A stretch of 44,621 bases of DNA from Planctomyces sp. SH-PL62 (GTDB taxonomy: Bacteria > Planctomycetota > Planctomycetia > Planctomycetales > Planctomycetaceae). The DNA is taken from assembly GCA_945905295.1 (NCBI GenBank), contig CAMDPX010000034.1, positions 1 through 44,621 of the forward strand, given 5' to 3'. Positions 11,573 to 20,238 of this stretch are shown here, piece after piece. Position 1 is the first letter of the stretch, and each line of letters begins with the position of its first letter. The position numbers were made by a program, and so were the translations under genes. The notes beneath the pieces are model-generated. The model saw nothing but the letters and a program-made list of their open reading frames with translations, did not search any database and was not told the DNA's origin.

Positions 11573-12898
11573 ATGGTCACTACAAAATCCTACGACCTCT
11601 ATCGCCGAGCCCAGGAACTCATTCCCGGGGGAACACAGTTGCTCAGCCGGCGGCCGACGAAGTATGCCTACGGCGTCTCGCCCGTGTATGCCGCGCGAGC
11701 GAACGGCGCACGGATCTGGGACGTCGATGGGAACGAGTACATCGACTGGGTCAGCGGCATCGGCGCGATCATTCTGGGCTACTGCGATCCGGTGGTAGAT
11801 GACGCCGTGCGCGAGCAGATCGGCAAGGGAGTCGCGACGTCGATCAGCAGCGCGGTGGAACTCGAACTGGCCGAGGAATTGTGTCGCACGATTCCGTGCG
11901 CTGAGATGGTCCGCTATGCGAAGTGCGGCGGTGAGGCATGCGCGATTGCGGTGCGGATTGCTCGCGGAGCAACCGGACGGGACAAGGTGCTCTTCTGCGG
12001 CTATCACGGCTGGCATGATTGGTACTTGGCTGCGAATCTCGTGGCCGAAGAGAGCCTGAACTCGCACTTGTTTTCCGGCATCGAACCGATCGGTGTGCCC
12101 AAGGCGCTGGCCGGGACCGCTCTGCCATTTCCGTTTGGTGATCTCGCCGCGCTGGGGCAATTGCTCGATGACCACAAAGGAGAAGTCGCAGCGGTCATCA
12201 TGGAACCGCTTCGTTCGGAACGGCCTGCCGACGGATATCTCGCCGGCGTTCGCAAGCTGTGCGATGAGCGCGGCGCCGTGCTGATCTTCGACGAAGTCTC
12301 GTCCGGGTTTCGCTTCGGGATGCAGGCGGCTCAGGGCTTTGTCGGCGCGACGCCGGATATGGCAGTGTTCGCGAAGTCGATGTCGAACGGCTATCCGATG
12401 GGAGCGGTTGTCGGACGGCGCAGCGTCATGGAACCGGCCGCGAGGATGTTCATTTCCAGCACCTACTGGTCCGACCCAATTGGCATGGTTGCGTCGCTGA
12501 CGACGATCCGCGAACTGCGACGCCGCAACGTGTCCGAATCGTTGTGGTCGTTTGGACGTGAACTGCAATCGCGACTGAATTCTGTCGCGGGAGAAGTGGG
12601 TCTCGACGTGCATTGCGGCGGCTTGGCCGTGCATCCGCATCTGGAGTTCGTGACCGCCTCCGCCGATCTCAAGCCGGTCTTGGCGACGTTGTTCATTCAG
12701 GAAATGGCCAAACGCGGCTGCCACGGTTATGCGAGCTTCTACCTCAACGCGGCTCAGGGAGCGGCGGAGTTGGAACAGACGGCGGCTGCGGCTCGTGAGG
12801 TTTTCACGATCATTCGCCAGGCGATCGACAGCGGCGACGCGGAGTCGTTTCTCGAATGTCCCCGCCAGCAAGATGCGTTTCGGAGATTGGTGCGATAG
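11573..12898 (+). CDS. Class III aminotransferase (GSA-aminomutase-like)
   Basis: A 441-residue PLP enzyme of the class III aminotransferase/glutamate-1-semialdehyde aminomutase group. ATG 11573 starts at MVTTKSYDLYRRAQELIPGG, the usual N-terminal helix; the frame upstream is repeat. The PLP-ring aspartate is in LIFDEVSSGFR and the Schiff-base lysine is Lys268 in FAKSMSNGYP. HemL itself would normally have different flanking residues and lie elsewhere, so a catabolic amine or amino-sugar substrate is more likely. It follows the SDR gene by 78 bases. Confidence 0.88.
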   Translation: MVTTKSYDLYRRAQELIPGGTQLLSRRPTKYAYGVSPVYAARANGARIWDVDGNEYIDWVSGIGAIILGYCDPVVDDAVREQIGKGVATSISSAVELELAEELCRTIPCAEMVRYAKCGGEACAIAVRIARGATGRDKVLFCGYHGWHDWYLAANLVAEESLNSHLFSGIEPIGVPKALAGTALPFPFGDLAALGQLLDDHKGEVAAVIMEPLRSERPADGYLAGVRKLCDERGAVLIFDEVSSGFRFGMQAAQGFVGATPDMAVFAKSMSNGYPMGAVVGRRSVMEPAARMFISSTYWSDPIGMVASLTTIRELRRRNVSESLWSFGRELQSRLNSVAGEVGLDVHCGGLAVHPHLEFVTASADLKPVLATLFIQEMAKRGCHGYASFYLNAAQGAAELEQTAAAAREVFTIIRQAIDSGDAESFLECPRQQDAFRRLVR

Positions 12899-13060
12899 GC
12901 TGGGGTGGAATGACCAAGGTCCAAACTCCAATGACCAACGAATGTCCAAGCTCCAAATCCCAAGTGGAGCCTGCTGGTTTGAAAACTGGACATTGAGATT
13001 TGGAGATTGAAGCTTTGTCATTCATTGGACATTGAGATTTGGAAATTGGAGCTTCAATCC
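12899..13060. repeat. TCCAA/TTGGA low-complexity repeat, copy 1
   Basis: A 160-base stretch of short motifs (CCAAGGTCCAAACTCCAATG..., then TTGGACATTGAGATTTGG twice) arranged as imperfect inverted and direct repeats. A second copy lies at 43834-43966. It fills the gap between the aminotransferase and the symporter, and the symporter frame is open into it. Confidence 0.8.
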
Positions 13061-14677
13061 GTGCCCGAATCACAACTCTCATCGGACTCCGGTCTCGAAT
13101 GGCCCGACTTCGCGGCGATCGCGTTTTATTTCACGCTGACGTTCGGCATCGCGCTGTGGTTCGGCCGGAAGCAGAAGGACGTTGATGACTTCTTCGTCGG
13201 CGGACGCCGGATGCCGTGGTTCGCGGTCGGGCTGAGCATTCTCGCCACGCTGTTCTCGACGTTGTCCTACCTGGGGATGCCGGGCGAGATGATCAAGAAC
13301 GGCATGGGAGTCTTTTTGGGGATTCTCGCGGCACCGCTGAGCATGGCCGTGATCATGCTGCTGTGGATTCCGTTCTTCATGCGGCTGAAGCTGACGAGTG
13401 CCTACGAGTACCTCGAACTGCGATTCAACTATCCGGTGCGACTGATCGGCGCGTCGCTGTTCGTGCTGCTGCGGTTGGGTTGGATGAGCATGGTGATCTT
13501 CGCCGCGTCGATGGCGCTGGACCGAGTCAAAGGTCCGGACTTCGCCTGGCTGCCAGGGGAGGACATCTATTGGTGGATCGGACTGGTGGGGATCATTGCC
13601 GCCATCTACACGGCGGTCGGCGGCATCCAGGCGATGATTTGGACCGACGTCTTGCAGTGCCTGCTGCTGCTGGCCGGAGTGCTGTTGGCGATCGGCTATG
13701 TGGCCGCGGTGGACGGCACCGGTCCCATCGATTGGTGGAAGACCGCTGCGAACACCGAAGGGCGAAACAATCTGCCGCCGCTGTTTAGCTGGGACATCAC
13801 CGTTCGCACGACCATCGTCTTTGCGTTGGTCAATCACTTCTTCTGGAATATCTGCACTCACGGCTCGGATCAGGTCGTGCTGCAACGGTACTTCTCGGTG
13901 TCGTCGCTGAAGAATGCTCGAAAGAGTTACTTCGTCAATTTCCTGGTCGATCTGACGATGGCCTCGCTGCTGTCGCTGTGCGGCTTGGCGTTGCTGGCGT
14001 ACTACCTGAAGCACGCGGACCAAGTCCCCGGCGGACTGACGGCGGTCAAAGGAGCCGACAAGCTCTTCCCGCACTTCTTGGGCAATCAGCTTCCCGCTGG
14101 CTTCGCGGGACTGATCATCTCGGCGTTTCTGTGCGACGCGATTCAAACGCTCGAATCGGGCGTCAACGCAATCACGGCCGTGGCCGCGAATGACATTGTG
14201 CCTCGCTTGCGACGTGGCCGCCCGCGGATCATGAGCGACCTGATGTTTGCTCGCGTGGTGAGCATCGTCATCACAATCGCGGTCACGGCGAACGCCTACT
14301 TCGTGGCGAATCGCGTGCAGGCGATCGGCGAGACAATCGTCGGCATGATGCCCAAGTTCTTCAACATGTTTGTCGGCCCGCTGTCGTCGCTGTTCATCAT
14401 CGGTATGTTCTTCCGGCGCTGCACGGCCAGATCGGCGATCCCGGCTGTGCTGTGCGGCTTCGTGGTCTCGATCACTTGGAGCTGGTATCCGGAGATCTTT
14501 CAGGTTCCCAAAGAGCAGGCTCCAACGTTTCTCTTGGCCATCGCCGCACCTTGCTTGACGAGCTTGTCGATTGCCTGGATTTTAGGTTGGATTGTGGAAC
14601 GAGGCGGCGAACACTCCGGCCTCAAATTCACTTGGCGCGAGATCGTGAGCAAAGAGGAGCACGAATCCATATCCTGA
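13061..14677 (+). CDS. Sodium:solute symporter (SSS family)
   Basis: A 538-residue integral membrane transporter with about 13 hydrophobic segments. The family N-terminal pattern KQKDVDDFFVGGRRMPWFAV, GLSILATLFSTLSYLGMPGE (TM2, sodium site region) and YTAVGGIQAMIWTDVLQ identify the SSS/SLC5 family. GTG 13061 is chosen as start because the upstream 18 codons are low-complexity repeat. The solute is unknown; the surrounding genes suggest a sugar acid, amino sugar or related compound imported for catabolism. Confidence 0.9.
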   Translation: MPESQLSSDSGLEWPDFAAIAFYFTLTFGIALWFGRKQKDVDDFFVGGRRMPWFAVGLSILATLFSTLSYLGMPGEMIKNGMGVFLGILAAPLSMAVIMLLWIPFFMRLKLTSAYEYLELRFNYPVRLIGASLFVLLRLGWMSMVIFAASMALDRVKGPDFAWLPGEDIYWWIGLVGIIAAIYTAVGGIQAMIWTDVLQCLLLLAGVLLAIGYVAAVDGTGPIDWWKTAANTEGRNNLPPLFSWDITVRTTIVFALVNHFFWNICTHGSDQVVLQRYFSVSSLKNARKSYFVNFLVDLTMASLLSLCGLALLAYYLKHADQVPGGLTAVKGADKLFPHFLGNQLPAGFAGLIISAFLCDAIQTLESGVNAITAVAANDIVPRLRRGRPRIMSDLMFARVVSIVITIAVTANAYFVANRVQAIGETIVGMMPKFFNMFVGPLSSLFIIGMFFRRCTARSAIPAVLCGFVVSITWSWYPEIFQVPKEQAPTFLLAIAAPCLTSLSIAWILGWIVERGGEHSGLKFTWREIVSKEEHESIS

Positions 14678-14701
14678 CCTGCCGACAGCCGATCGCCGTC
14701 A

Positions 14702-14759
14702 GCCGACAGCCGTGATACCGTTTTTAGGAATCACGAAAAACGGTATCACGGCTGTCGGC
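14702..14759. repeat. Palindromic repeat, GCCGACAGC type, copy 1
   Basis: Perfect 24-base inverted arms at 14702-14725 and 14736-14759 (GCCGACAGCCGTGATACCG...), flanked by further GCCGATCG/CATCGGCC half-palindromes out to about 14688-14781. A diverged relative lies at 21141-21243. Confidence 0.85.
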
Positions 14760-14805
14760 ATTCGGCTCACGGCCATCGGCCAAACAATTCCTGAGAGTTG
14801 ATGCC

Positions 14806-15552
14806 ATGTCACCCAAAGATTCCTACGACCGCGACGGTTTCGTCATCGTCCGCCAATTGCTCTCCTCCGGCGAGTTCGCCGAATTGCGGCGGGAACTCGA
14901 CCGCTACATTCGCGAGGTCGTGCCGACGCTGGCGGATGCCGATGCGTTCTTCGATGACAAGTCGCGGCCGGAGACGCTCAAGCAAATGCAGCACATGCAG
15001 CAGGATGCCTTCTTCCGTGATTACGTCCAGCATCCGAAATGGGTGGAACTCGCCGAGGCACTCGTCGGCGAATCGGCCACGTGTGAGGGGCCGGAATGGT
15101 TCAACAAGCCGCCGGGGACGAATCACATCACGCCGCCACATCAAGACAACTATTACTTCTGCCTCGCGCCGCCGAACGTCGTCACGATCTGGATGGCGCT
15201 CGACGACGTCGATGACGAGAACGGTTGCCTGCGCTACGTCCGCGGTTCGCATCTGCAGCCGATCCGGCCACACAATCGCTCAAACGTGCTGGGATTCTCA
15301 CAGGGAATCACCGACTACGGCGACGCCGACCGCGCGGCCGAGGTCCGCATTCATTTGGCTCCGGGCGACGTCGTCGCTCATCACGGCAACACGATTCACC
15401 GAGCCGACGCCAACCGCTCGCCGATTCGCAACCGCCGAGCGTTCGCGATGGTCCTCAAAGGAATCAGTTGCCAGCGAGACGAAGTGGCGTTCGCTCGGTA
15501 CATGAACGCCGTCAAAGAACAACATCAGCAAATGGGTTTGAAGACGTCGTAG
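14806..15552 (+). CDS. Phytanoyl-CoA dioxygenase family protein (PhyH)
   Basis: A 248-residue Fe(II)/2-oxoglutarate oxygenase. The iron ligands are visible as His112 and Asp114 (PPHQDNYYF) and His198 (GNTIHRA), with Arg211 in place to bind 2-oxoglutarate. DRDGFVIVRQLLS at the N terminus is the usual PhyH opening. Members hydroxylate lipids, small metabolites or osmolytes; the substrate here is unknown. The stop codon TAG forms part of the GTAG end of the repeat at 15549. Confidence 0.9.
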   Translation: MSPKDSYDRDGFVIVRQLLSSGEFAELRRELDRYIREVVPTLADADAFFDDKSRPETLKQMQHMQQDAFFRDYVQHPKWVELAEALVGESATCEGPEWFNKPPGTNHITPPHQDNYYFCLAPPNVVTIWMALDDVDDENGCLRYVRGSHLQPIRPHNRSNVLGFSQGITDYGDADRAAEVRIHLAPGDVVAHHGNTIHRADANRSPIRNRRAFAMVLKGISCQRDEVAFARYMNAVKEQHQQMGLKTS

Positions 15553-15633
15553 CTGAATTCGCCAGAATTCAGCGTTTTCAATGCAGTTGGGACCGCAATC
15601 GATCTTCGGCTGAATTCTGGCGAATTCAGCTAC
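15549..15633. repeat. GTAG twin-hairpin repeat (stem family CTGAATTC)
   Basis: Perfect 25-base inverted arms at 15549-15573 and 15609-15633. Each arm folds as CTGAATTC-GCCA-GAATTCAG; outer ends are GTAG and CTAC. The first TAG is the stop codon of the PhyH gene. Confidence 0.9.
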
Positions 15634-15653
15634 ATCAATTGGAAGCCTGCAAC

Positions 15654-16640
15654 ATGGACTGGCAACTCCTCGAACGTGACCGAGAAATCTGGAACCGCGA
15701 GCTAGCCTCGTTTGTCCCACCGCGCGTGTTTGATTCGCACCTGCATTTGTATGAGTCGAGCCACTTCAACGGCAAAGTGCCGGCGCTGTGTGCGACGGGA
15801 CCGAGCGACGTTGGTTGGGATGTGTTCCAGAACAAGATCGCGGAGATCATGCCCGATCGCGAAGTCACGGGGTTGGCCTTCGGGTTTCCGACGCCGACCG
15901 TAGACTTCAAAGCCGCGAACGACTTTCTGGCTCGCGAGTCCAAACACATCGGCGCGCTCGGCCAGATGCTGATCAACCCAGCAATGGACCCCGACTTCAT
16001 TCGCGAGACAGTGCAGCGCGACGGATTTGTGGGGCTTAAGCCGTATCACATTTACGCCTCCGAGAAGCCAACGTTTGACGCACACATCCCCAGCTTTCTG
16101 CCGGAAGCGCAGATGCAAGTCGCTCACGAGTTGGGTTTGTCGATCACGCTGCACATCGTGCGCTCGCAGGCTCTGGCCGATCCGTCGAATCAGGAAGTGC
16201 TGCGGCGGTACGCGACGAAGTACCCGAACGCCCGGATGATCCTGGCTCACGCCGCGCGCGGCTTCAATCCGCATCACACGGTGGTCGGCATCGAATCGTT
16301 GCGCGGGTTGCGGAACGTCTGGTTCGATACCTCGGCGGTGACGGACTGCGGAGCTTACGAAGCGATCATCAAAGTTATCGGGCACGATCGGTTGATGTAC
16401 GGCTCGGACTTCCCGGTCTCGCACATTCGCGGCCGCTGCGTCGGGCTGGGGGACAATTTCTTGTGGCTCACGCCGGAGAACACGAAGCTCGACGCGGCCT
16501 ACGCCAACGTGCAGTTCACGTTGGTGGGGATCGAGTCGCTGCGGACGCTCAAGGTCGCCGCCCTCGCGTGCGGGTTGAGCGATGAGCAAGTGGAAGACAT
16601 CTTCTTCGGCAACGGCGCGGCACTGTTTGATTCGAGGTAA
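15654..16640 (+). CDS. Amidohydrolase-2 family metal-dependent hydrolase
   Basis: A 328-residue TIM-barrel hydrolase. The start at ATG 15654 lies just after the repeat; metal ligands His29 and His31 are in FDSHLHLYE, a later His is in LAHAARGF, and the catalytic Asp is in YGSDFPVSH. The family includes lactonases (such as fuconolactonase) and decarboxylases. Together with the SDR, aldolase and FAH-type genes nearby, a lactonase role in sugar-acid breakdown is a reasonable guess but not shown. Confidence 0.85.
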   Translation: MDWQLLERDREIWNRELASFVPPRVFDSHLHLYESSHFNGKVPALCATGPSDVGWDVFQNKIAEIMPDREVTGLAFGFPTPTVDFKAANDFLARESKHIGALGQMLINPAMDPDFIRETVQRDGFVGLKPYHIYASEKPTFDAHIPSFLPEAQMQVAHELGLSITLHIVRSQALADPSNQEVLRRYATKYPNARMILAHAARGFNPHHTVVGIESLRGLRNVWFDTSAVTDCGAYEAIIKVIGHDRLMYGSDFPVSHIRGRCVGLGDNFLWLTPENTKLDAAYANVQFTLVGIESLRTLKVAALACGLSDEQVEDIFFGNGAALFDSR

Positions 16641-16644
16641 ACCA

Positions 16645-18096
16645 ATGAATTCAGCGATCCTTTTCCGCTTGCTGGCAATTTGCAATTTGCAATTTGCGTT
16701 TTGCATTTTGCAATGCCCGACCGTCTCGGCCGAGGACTGGCCGCAGTTTCGGGGCATCAACGCCAGCGGCGTGTCGATGTCGAACAAGAAGCTGCCGACG
16801 GAGTTCTCGCTCGAAAAGAATTTGAAGTGGTCGGTGAAGCTCGGCGACGGAGTCGGATGTCCAATCGTGGTTGGTGGGAAAGTGTTTGTCACGGCGATGA
16901 CGTCCGAGAAGACGTTTTCCGTTTTCGCGTTCGACGCCGGGACCGGCAAGAAGCAGTGGCAAACGGATTACGAGACTGGCAAGCTGCCGCGCATCACGCC
17001 GCCAAACAGCCATGCTTCGAGCACTCCCGCCAGCGACGGCAAGCAAGTCTACGTCTACTTCAGCACTCACGGCCTCATCGCGCTCGATGCGAAATCTGGC
17101 GAGCAAACTTGGAAACGCTCACTGCCCAGTCCCAGCTACTTGATGGACTGGGGAGCCGCTTCATCGCCGATCGTGCATGAAGGCACAGTCTACTTCAATC
17201 AGGACGACGATCTGTCGCCGGTGCTGTTCGCGGTCGATGCGAAGTCCGGTGCGATGAAGTGGACCGCCGACCGGTCGGACATGCTGGGGGGCTACGCGGT
17301 GCCGGTCATCTGCGAAGCGAACGGCCAAACCGACGTCGTCATCTCCGGCAGCGGATTCCTCAAAGGCTACGACCCGGCGACGGGAGTGGAACGCTGGAGC
17401 AGCAACTCGACGCTGCGGACGATGATGGCCTCGCCGGTCGTGCGCGACGGCATCATTTATCTGTCGAGTCAAAGCTACGGTGACGAGAAACGAACGCTGA
17501 AGTTCGCGCTGCTGGAATGGCTCGACACCAATCAAGACGGCAAGCTGACCAAGACGGAGATTCCAAAGGAGTTCGCGTCACGCTTCGACGCCTCCGACAA
17601 GAACGGCGACGGAGTCATCGCCGACGGAGAACTCGACACCGCGTTTCAATCGGCGAAGAACCAAGCGGGTGGCGGCAACACGATCCAGGCGGTTCGCGGT
17701 GGGGGAAAGGGTGATGTGACGAAGACGCATGTCCTGTGGAACGTCGCCAACAAGTCGCCGTCGAACATCGTCTCGCCCGTCGTCGTTGGCGATCAGCTCT
17801 TCATCGTCAAGAAAGGTGGCTTGTCGAGTTCCTTCGACATCAAAACCGGCAAGAGTCACTGGGAGCTCAGCCGCATCCGCAACATCGGCGACTACTACGC
17901 CTCGCCGGTGGCCGGGGACGGCAAGATCTTCGTGGCGGGCGAGAACGGCTTCATCGTCGTGCTGGAACAAGGTCCGAAGCTGAACATCCTCGCGACCAAC
18001 GACGTCGGCGAATCGTGCGTGGCGACGCCGGCGATCGCGGACGGTCGCTTGTTCGTGCGTGGACGCGAGTCGCTGTTTTGCTTCGTTGAAGAGTAG
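16645..18096 (+). CDS. Exported PQQ-like beta-propeller protein with EF-hands
   Basis: A 483-residue protein starting at ATG 16645, behind GAGG. A signal peptide (to about VSA-ED, residues 28-30) is followed by EDWPQFRGINASG, the standard opening of planctomycete PQQ_2 propellers. Repeat blades of the type GKVFVTAMTSEKTFSVFAFD and KIFVAGENGFIVVLE run along the chain. Two EF-hand loops (DTNQDGKLTKTE from residue 294 and DKNGDGVIADGE from 318) interrupt the propeller, suggesting calcium binding. It probably acts outside the cytoplasm; no PQQ enzyme activity is implied. The hydrophobic core of the signal peptide is encoded by a low-complexity repeat. Confidence 0.86.
   Translation: MNSAILFRLLAICNLQFAFCILQCPTVSAEDWPQFRGINASGVSMSNKKLPTEFSLEKNLKWSVKLGDGVGCPIVVGGKVFVTAMTSEKTFSVFAFDAGTGKKQWQTDYETGKLPRITPPNSHASSTPASDGKQVYVYFSTHGLIALDAKSGEQTWKRSLPSPSYLMDWGAASSPIVHEGTVYFNQDDDLSPVLFAVDAKSGAMKWTADRSDMLGGYAVPVICEANGQTDVVISGSGFLKGYDPATGVERWSSNSTLRTMMASPVVRDGIIYLSSQSYGDEKRTLKFALLEWLDTNQDGKLTKTEIPKEFASRFDASDKNGDGVIADGELDTAFQSAKNQAGGGNTIQAVRGGGKGDVTKTHVLWNVANKSPSNIVSPVVVGDQLFIVKKGGLSSSFDIKTGKSHWELSRIRNIGDYYASPVAGDGKIFVAGENGFIVVLEQGPKLNILATNDVGESCVATPAIADGRLFVRGRESLFCFVEE
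16675..16716. repeat. AATTTGC low-complexity repeat inside a signal peptide
   Basis: Tandem units of (G)CAATTTGC, then GTTTTGCATTTTGCAATGC. The run is read in frame as AICNLQFAFCILQ, the hydrophobic core of the signal peptide of the PQQ-like protein. Confidence 0.8.
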
Positions 18097-18116
18097 TGCT
18101 TGAGGTCACGAGTTTT

Positions 18117-18192
18117 GGCAGAAAAATGGAGGGCAGAAAAATGGTTTCACGCTGTTGCTGGTCAATCTTTTTGCCCTTCATTTTTTTGCCAG
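18117..18192. repeat. GGCAGAAAAATGG / CTTTTTGCC inverted repeat
   Basis: Two units of GG(G)CAGAAAAATGG are followed by TTTTTGCCCTTCATTTTTTT and GCC, their imperfect reverse complement. The second half is read in frame as SIFLPFIFLPAL in the next gene's signal peptide. Confidence 0.75.
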
Positions 18193-20144
18193 CCCTGTAT
18201 CCCACTAACCAATTGCTCGCCGCCCCGCGCGTGGACATCGTCATCGGCGAGAAGGCTCCCGCGCTGGAACGGCTCGCGGCGGAGGAACTCTCCAACCAGC
18301 TCAAGCGAGTCTACGAAGCCGACACGAAGATTGGCTCAACCGCGCCGGCCGATGCGACGCACGTCATCTTCGTCGGCAGTCCCGACACGAATGCAGGCAT
18401 GAAGCCGTTCGCAGCGCAGTGGCCAAGCGGCGATAAAAAACTGACCGACCAAGGTCACTTGCTCCGCAGCGTGACTCACAACAACAAACCCGCGCTGTTG
18501 ATCGGCGGGGGCAGTCCGGTCGCGACCTATTGGGCGGTTGCCGAGTTCGGACATCACCTCGGCATTCGGTCGTTGCTGTTCGGCGATCTCGATCCGATCA
18601 GCCCACCGGAATTCAGGCTCGATGGGATTGAAGTCGTGCTGGAGCCGCAGCATCGTGAGCGTGAGTGGCATTTCCGCAATCGGGGTCCGATGGACTCCGG
18701 TTCGTGGAGCGTGGACGAGCATCGGCAGGTGCTACAACAGCTTGCGAAGCTCAAGTTCAATCGAGTCAGCATCAATGTGCGCGCCTCGCAACCGTTCGTG
18801 CATTTCGAGTTCAGCGGTGTTGCGCGAAAGTCGGAAGGACTGTGGGGTTTTTCGGATTTCGTCTACCCAGTCTCTGGCGACACTTCCGGGCGCAAGGTAT
18901 TCGGCGGGGCCAAGAACTTTGAGAATCCCAGCTTCGCCGCAGCCAAGACCTACGAAGAGCGCATCGCTGCCGGCAGGGAGCATCTGACCGGCATCATCGA
19001 GACCGCTCGTACGGTTGGCATGACCGTTCGACTACAGCTTCGCGCCGATTGGTTTCCTCAGAACTTCGGAGCGTTCGTGAAAGAGCCGGACGGCATTCAG
19101 GGCCGCGACGGTCCGCATGTCGTCGCAGATGTGGCGGAGTTCTTTCGAGATGAAAGAACCATGGGCTTGGCGCGTGCTCAAATGCGGGCGTATCTCGACA
19201 CCTATCCGAGAGTTGATGGCGTCGACCTGGAGTTTGGTTCGGAAAAAGTGTCTCAACAAGACTTTCAGCGCGTCTTTCCTGACCCAAAGTTTTGGAACCG
19301 CGCAGATGGACGCGCTGTGGACGTCCGAGTTCGGGCGAATGAATTCCCGCAGCGTGCCTTTGTGGCATTGGGCCAGCTTAATCGAACACAACAATCCGAG
19401 CCGGCAAAACCCTTGATTCTGCTGGCCGAGAGAGAACAAAGATTCTTGCCGAGTAGTCCAGCCGATTTTTCAATCATGTTCGATCACGCGCGGTTCCAAG
19501 CATGCAACCATTTCGTCGTCGATCCCAGCGGCGTCAGCGACATCGATCTGCCCGTCTATTGGCTCAGCCGTAGCAGCTTTGGATCGGAGCTGACATTCGA
19601 GCAAACATGCCGTGACGTGATTGATCCCACTTGTGGTGAAGGAGTCGCCGACCGCGTGCTCACGGCATTCCAACAAAATCGTCAAGCTCTGACGAAGATG
19701 GAGAGGGTGCGATTCGGTGGTGGAATGTCAGGACCGGTCAACCTGCGGACGATCGAAGAAGGCGCGAACAAGAACGCTGAGCAACTCACTTCGGCAGCCG
19801 ATGCCTACCTCAACGCCATGAACGAGATGTACCGAGCCAACACGCGGGCTCGCGAAGGAGGCCGGGCCTTCACATTGTACTGGGCGCGGCGATTTGAGTT
19901 CGCGCTGGAGTACCTGAGCTTTGCTCAAGCCGTCCAGAAGGCGAGTGCTGCCGAAACGGCAAAAGACACAGCAACTCAGATTGCGGAGTTGGAAAAAGGA
20001 ATCGAGTCGCTCAACAACGGCCTCAATGCGATGGCGGCGATCGCTCGCAGCAACAGTGATCGCGGCTTGATCGCGGTGCTCAACAAGTACGGTTATCGTC
20101 CGCTCAAGCAGAAGCTGGCGAAGGTGGAAGAGGCGGCGAAGTAA
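18141..20144 (+). CDS. Exported glycoside-hydrolase-like TIM-barrel protein
   Basis: A 667-residue exported protein. ATG 18141 is preferred: GGAGGG lies 7 bases upstream. The signal peptide ends near LLAAPR. The N-terminal domain (ERLAAEELSNQLKRVYEAD, VIFVGSPDTN, TYWAVAEFGHHLGIRSL) resembles the alpha-glucuronidase/hexosaminidase N-terminal domain found before many GH barrels. The middle (RNRGPMDSGSW..., LKFNRVSINVRA, VGMTVRLQLRADWF, VDGVDLEFGSE) looks like a barrel, with possible acid residues in DLEFGSE. The C-terminal 150 residues are helical. Specificity is unknown. It overlaps no gene and follows the PQQ gene by 44 bases. Confidence 0.7.
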   Translation: MVSRCCWSIFLPFIFLPALYPTNQLLAAPRVDIVIGEKAPALERLAAEELSNQLKRVYEADTKIGSTAPADATHVIFVGSPDTNAGMKPFAAQWPSGDKKLTDQGHLLRSVTHNNKPALLIGGGSPVATYWAVAEFGHHLGIRSLLFGDLDPISPPEFRLDGIEVVLEPQHREREWHFRNRGPMDSGSWSVDEHRQVLQQLAKLKFNRVSINVRASQPFVHFEFSGVARKSEGLWGFSDFVYPVSGDTSGRKVFGGAKNFENPSFAAAKTYEERIAAGREHLTGIIETARTVGMTVRLQLRADWFPQNFGAFVKEPDGIQGRDGPHVVADVAEFFRDERTMGLARAQMRAYLDTYPRVDGVDLEFGSEKVSQQDFQRVFPDPKFWNRADGRAVDVRVRANEFPQRAFVALGQLNRTQQSEPAKPLILLAEREQRFLPSSPADFSIMFDHARFQACNHFVVDPSGVSDIDLPVYWLSRSSFGSELTFEQTCRDVIDPTCGEGVADRVLTAFQQNRQALTKMERVRFGGGMSGPVNLRTIEEGANKNAEQLTSAADAYLNAMNEMYRANTRAREGGRAFTLYWARRFEFALEYLSFAQAVQKASAAETAKDTATQIAELEKGIESLNNGLNAMAAIARSNSDRGLIAVLNKYGYRPLKQKLAKVEEAAK

Positions 20145-20165
20145 CGGTGTCGAGAGTTCTTTTAG

Positions 20166-20228
20166 GTAGCCTGACTCTCCGAGTCGGGTGCATTTCACAA
20201 CAAGACCCGACTCGGAGAGTCGGGCTAC
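20166..20228. repeat. GTAG twin-hairpin repeat (stem family CTGACTC)
   Basis: Inverted 24-base arms (20166-20189 and 20205-20228, one mismatch), ends GTAG and CTAC; each arm is CCTGACTC-TCC-GAGTCGGG or its close variant. It is 21 bases past the stop of the glycosidase-like gene and 10 bases before the aldolase start. Confidence 0.9.
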
Positions 20229-20238
20229 GGAATCAAAC

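Noticed and set aside
11561-13021. 486-codon minus-strand frame opposite the class III aminotransferase
   Set aside because: It is antisense to a gene with clear PLP motifs and reads through a low-complexity repeat at its start.
13007-13060. Upstream TTG start for the sodium:solute symporter
   Set aside because: The 18 extra codons are low-complexity repeat; GTG 13061 gives a normal family N terminus.
15225-15653. Longer N terminus of the amidohydrolase
   Set aside because: It overlaps the PhyH gene in another frame and crosses the GTAG repeat; the catalytic domain begins normally at ATG 15654.
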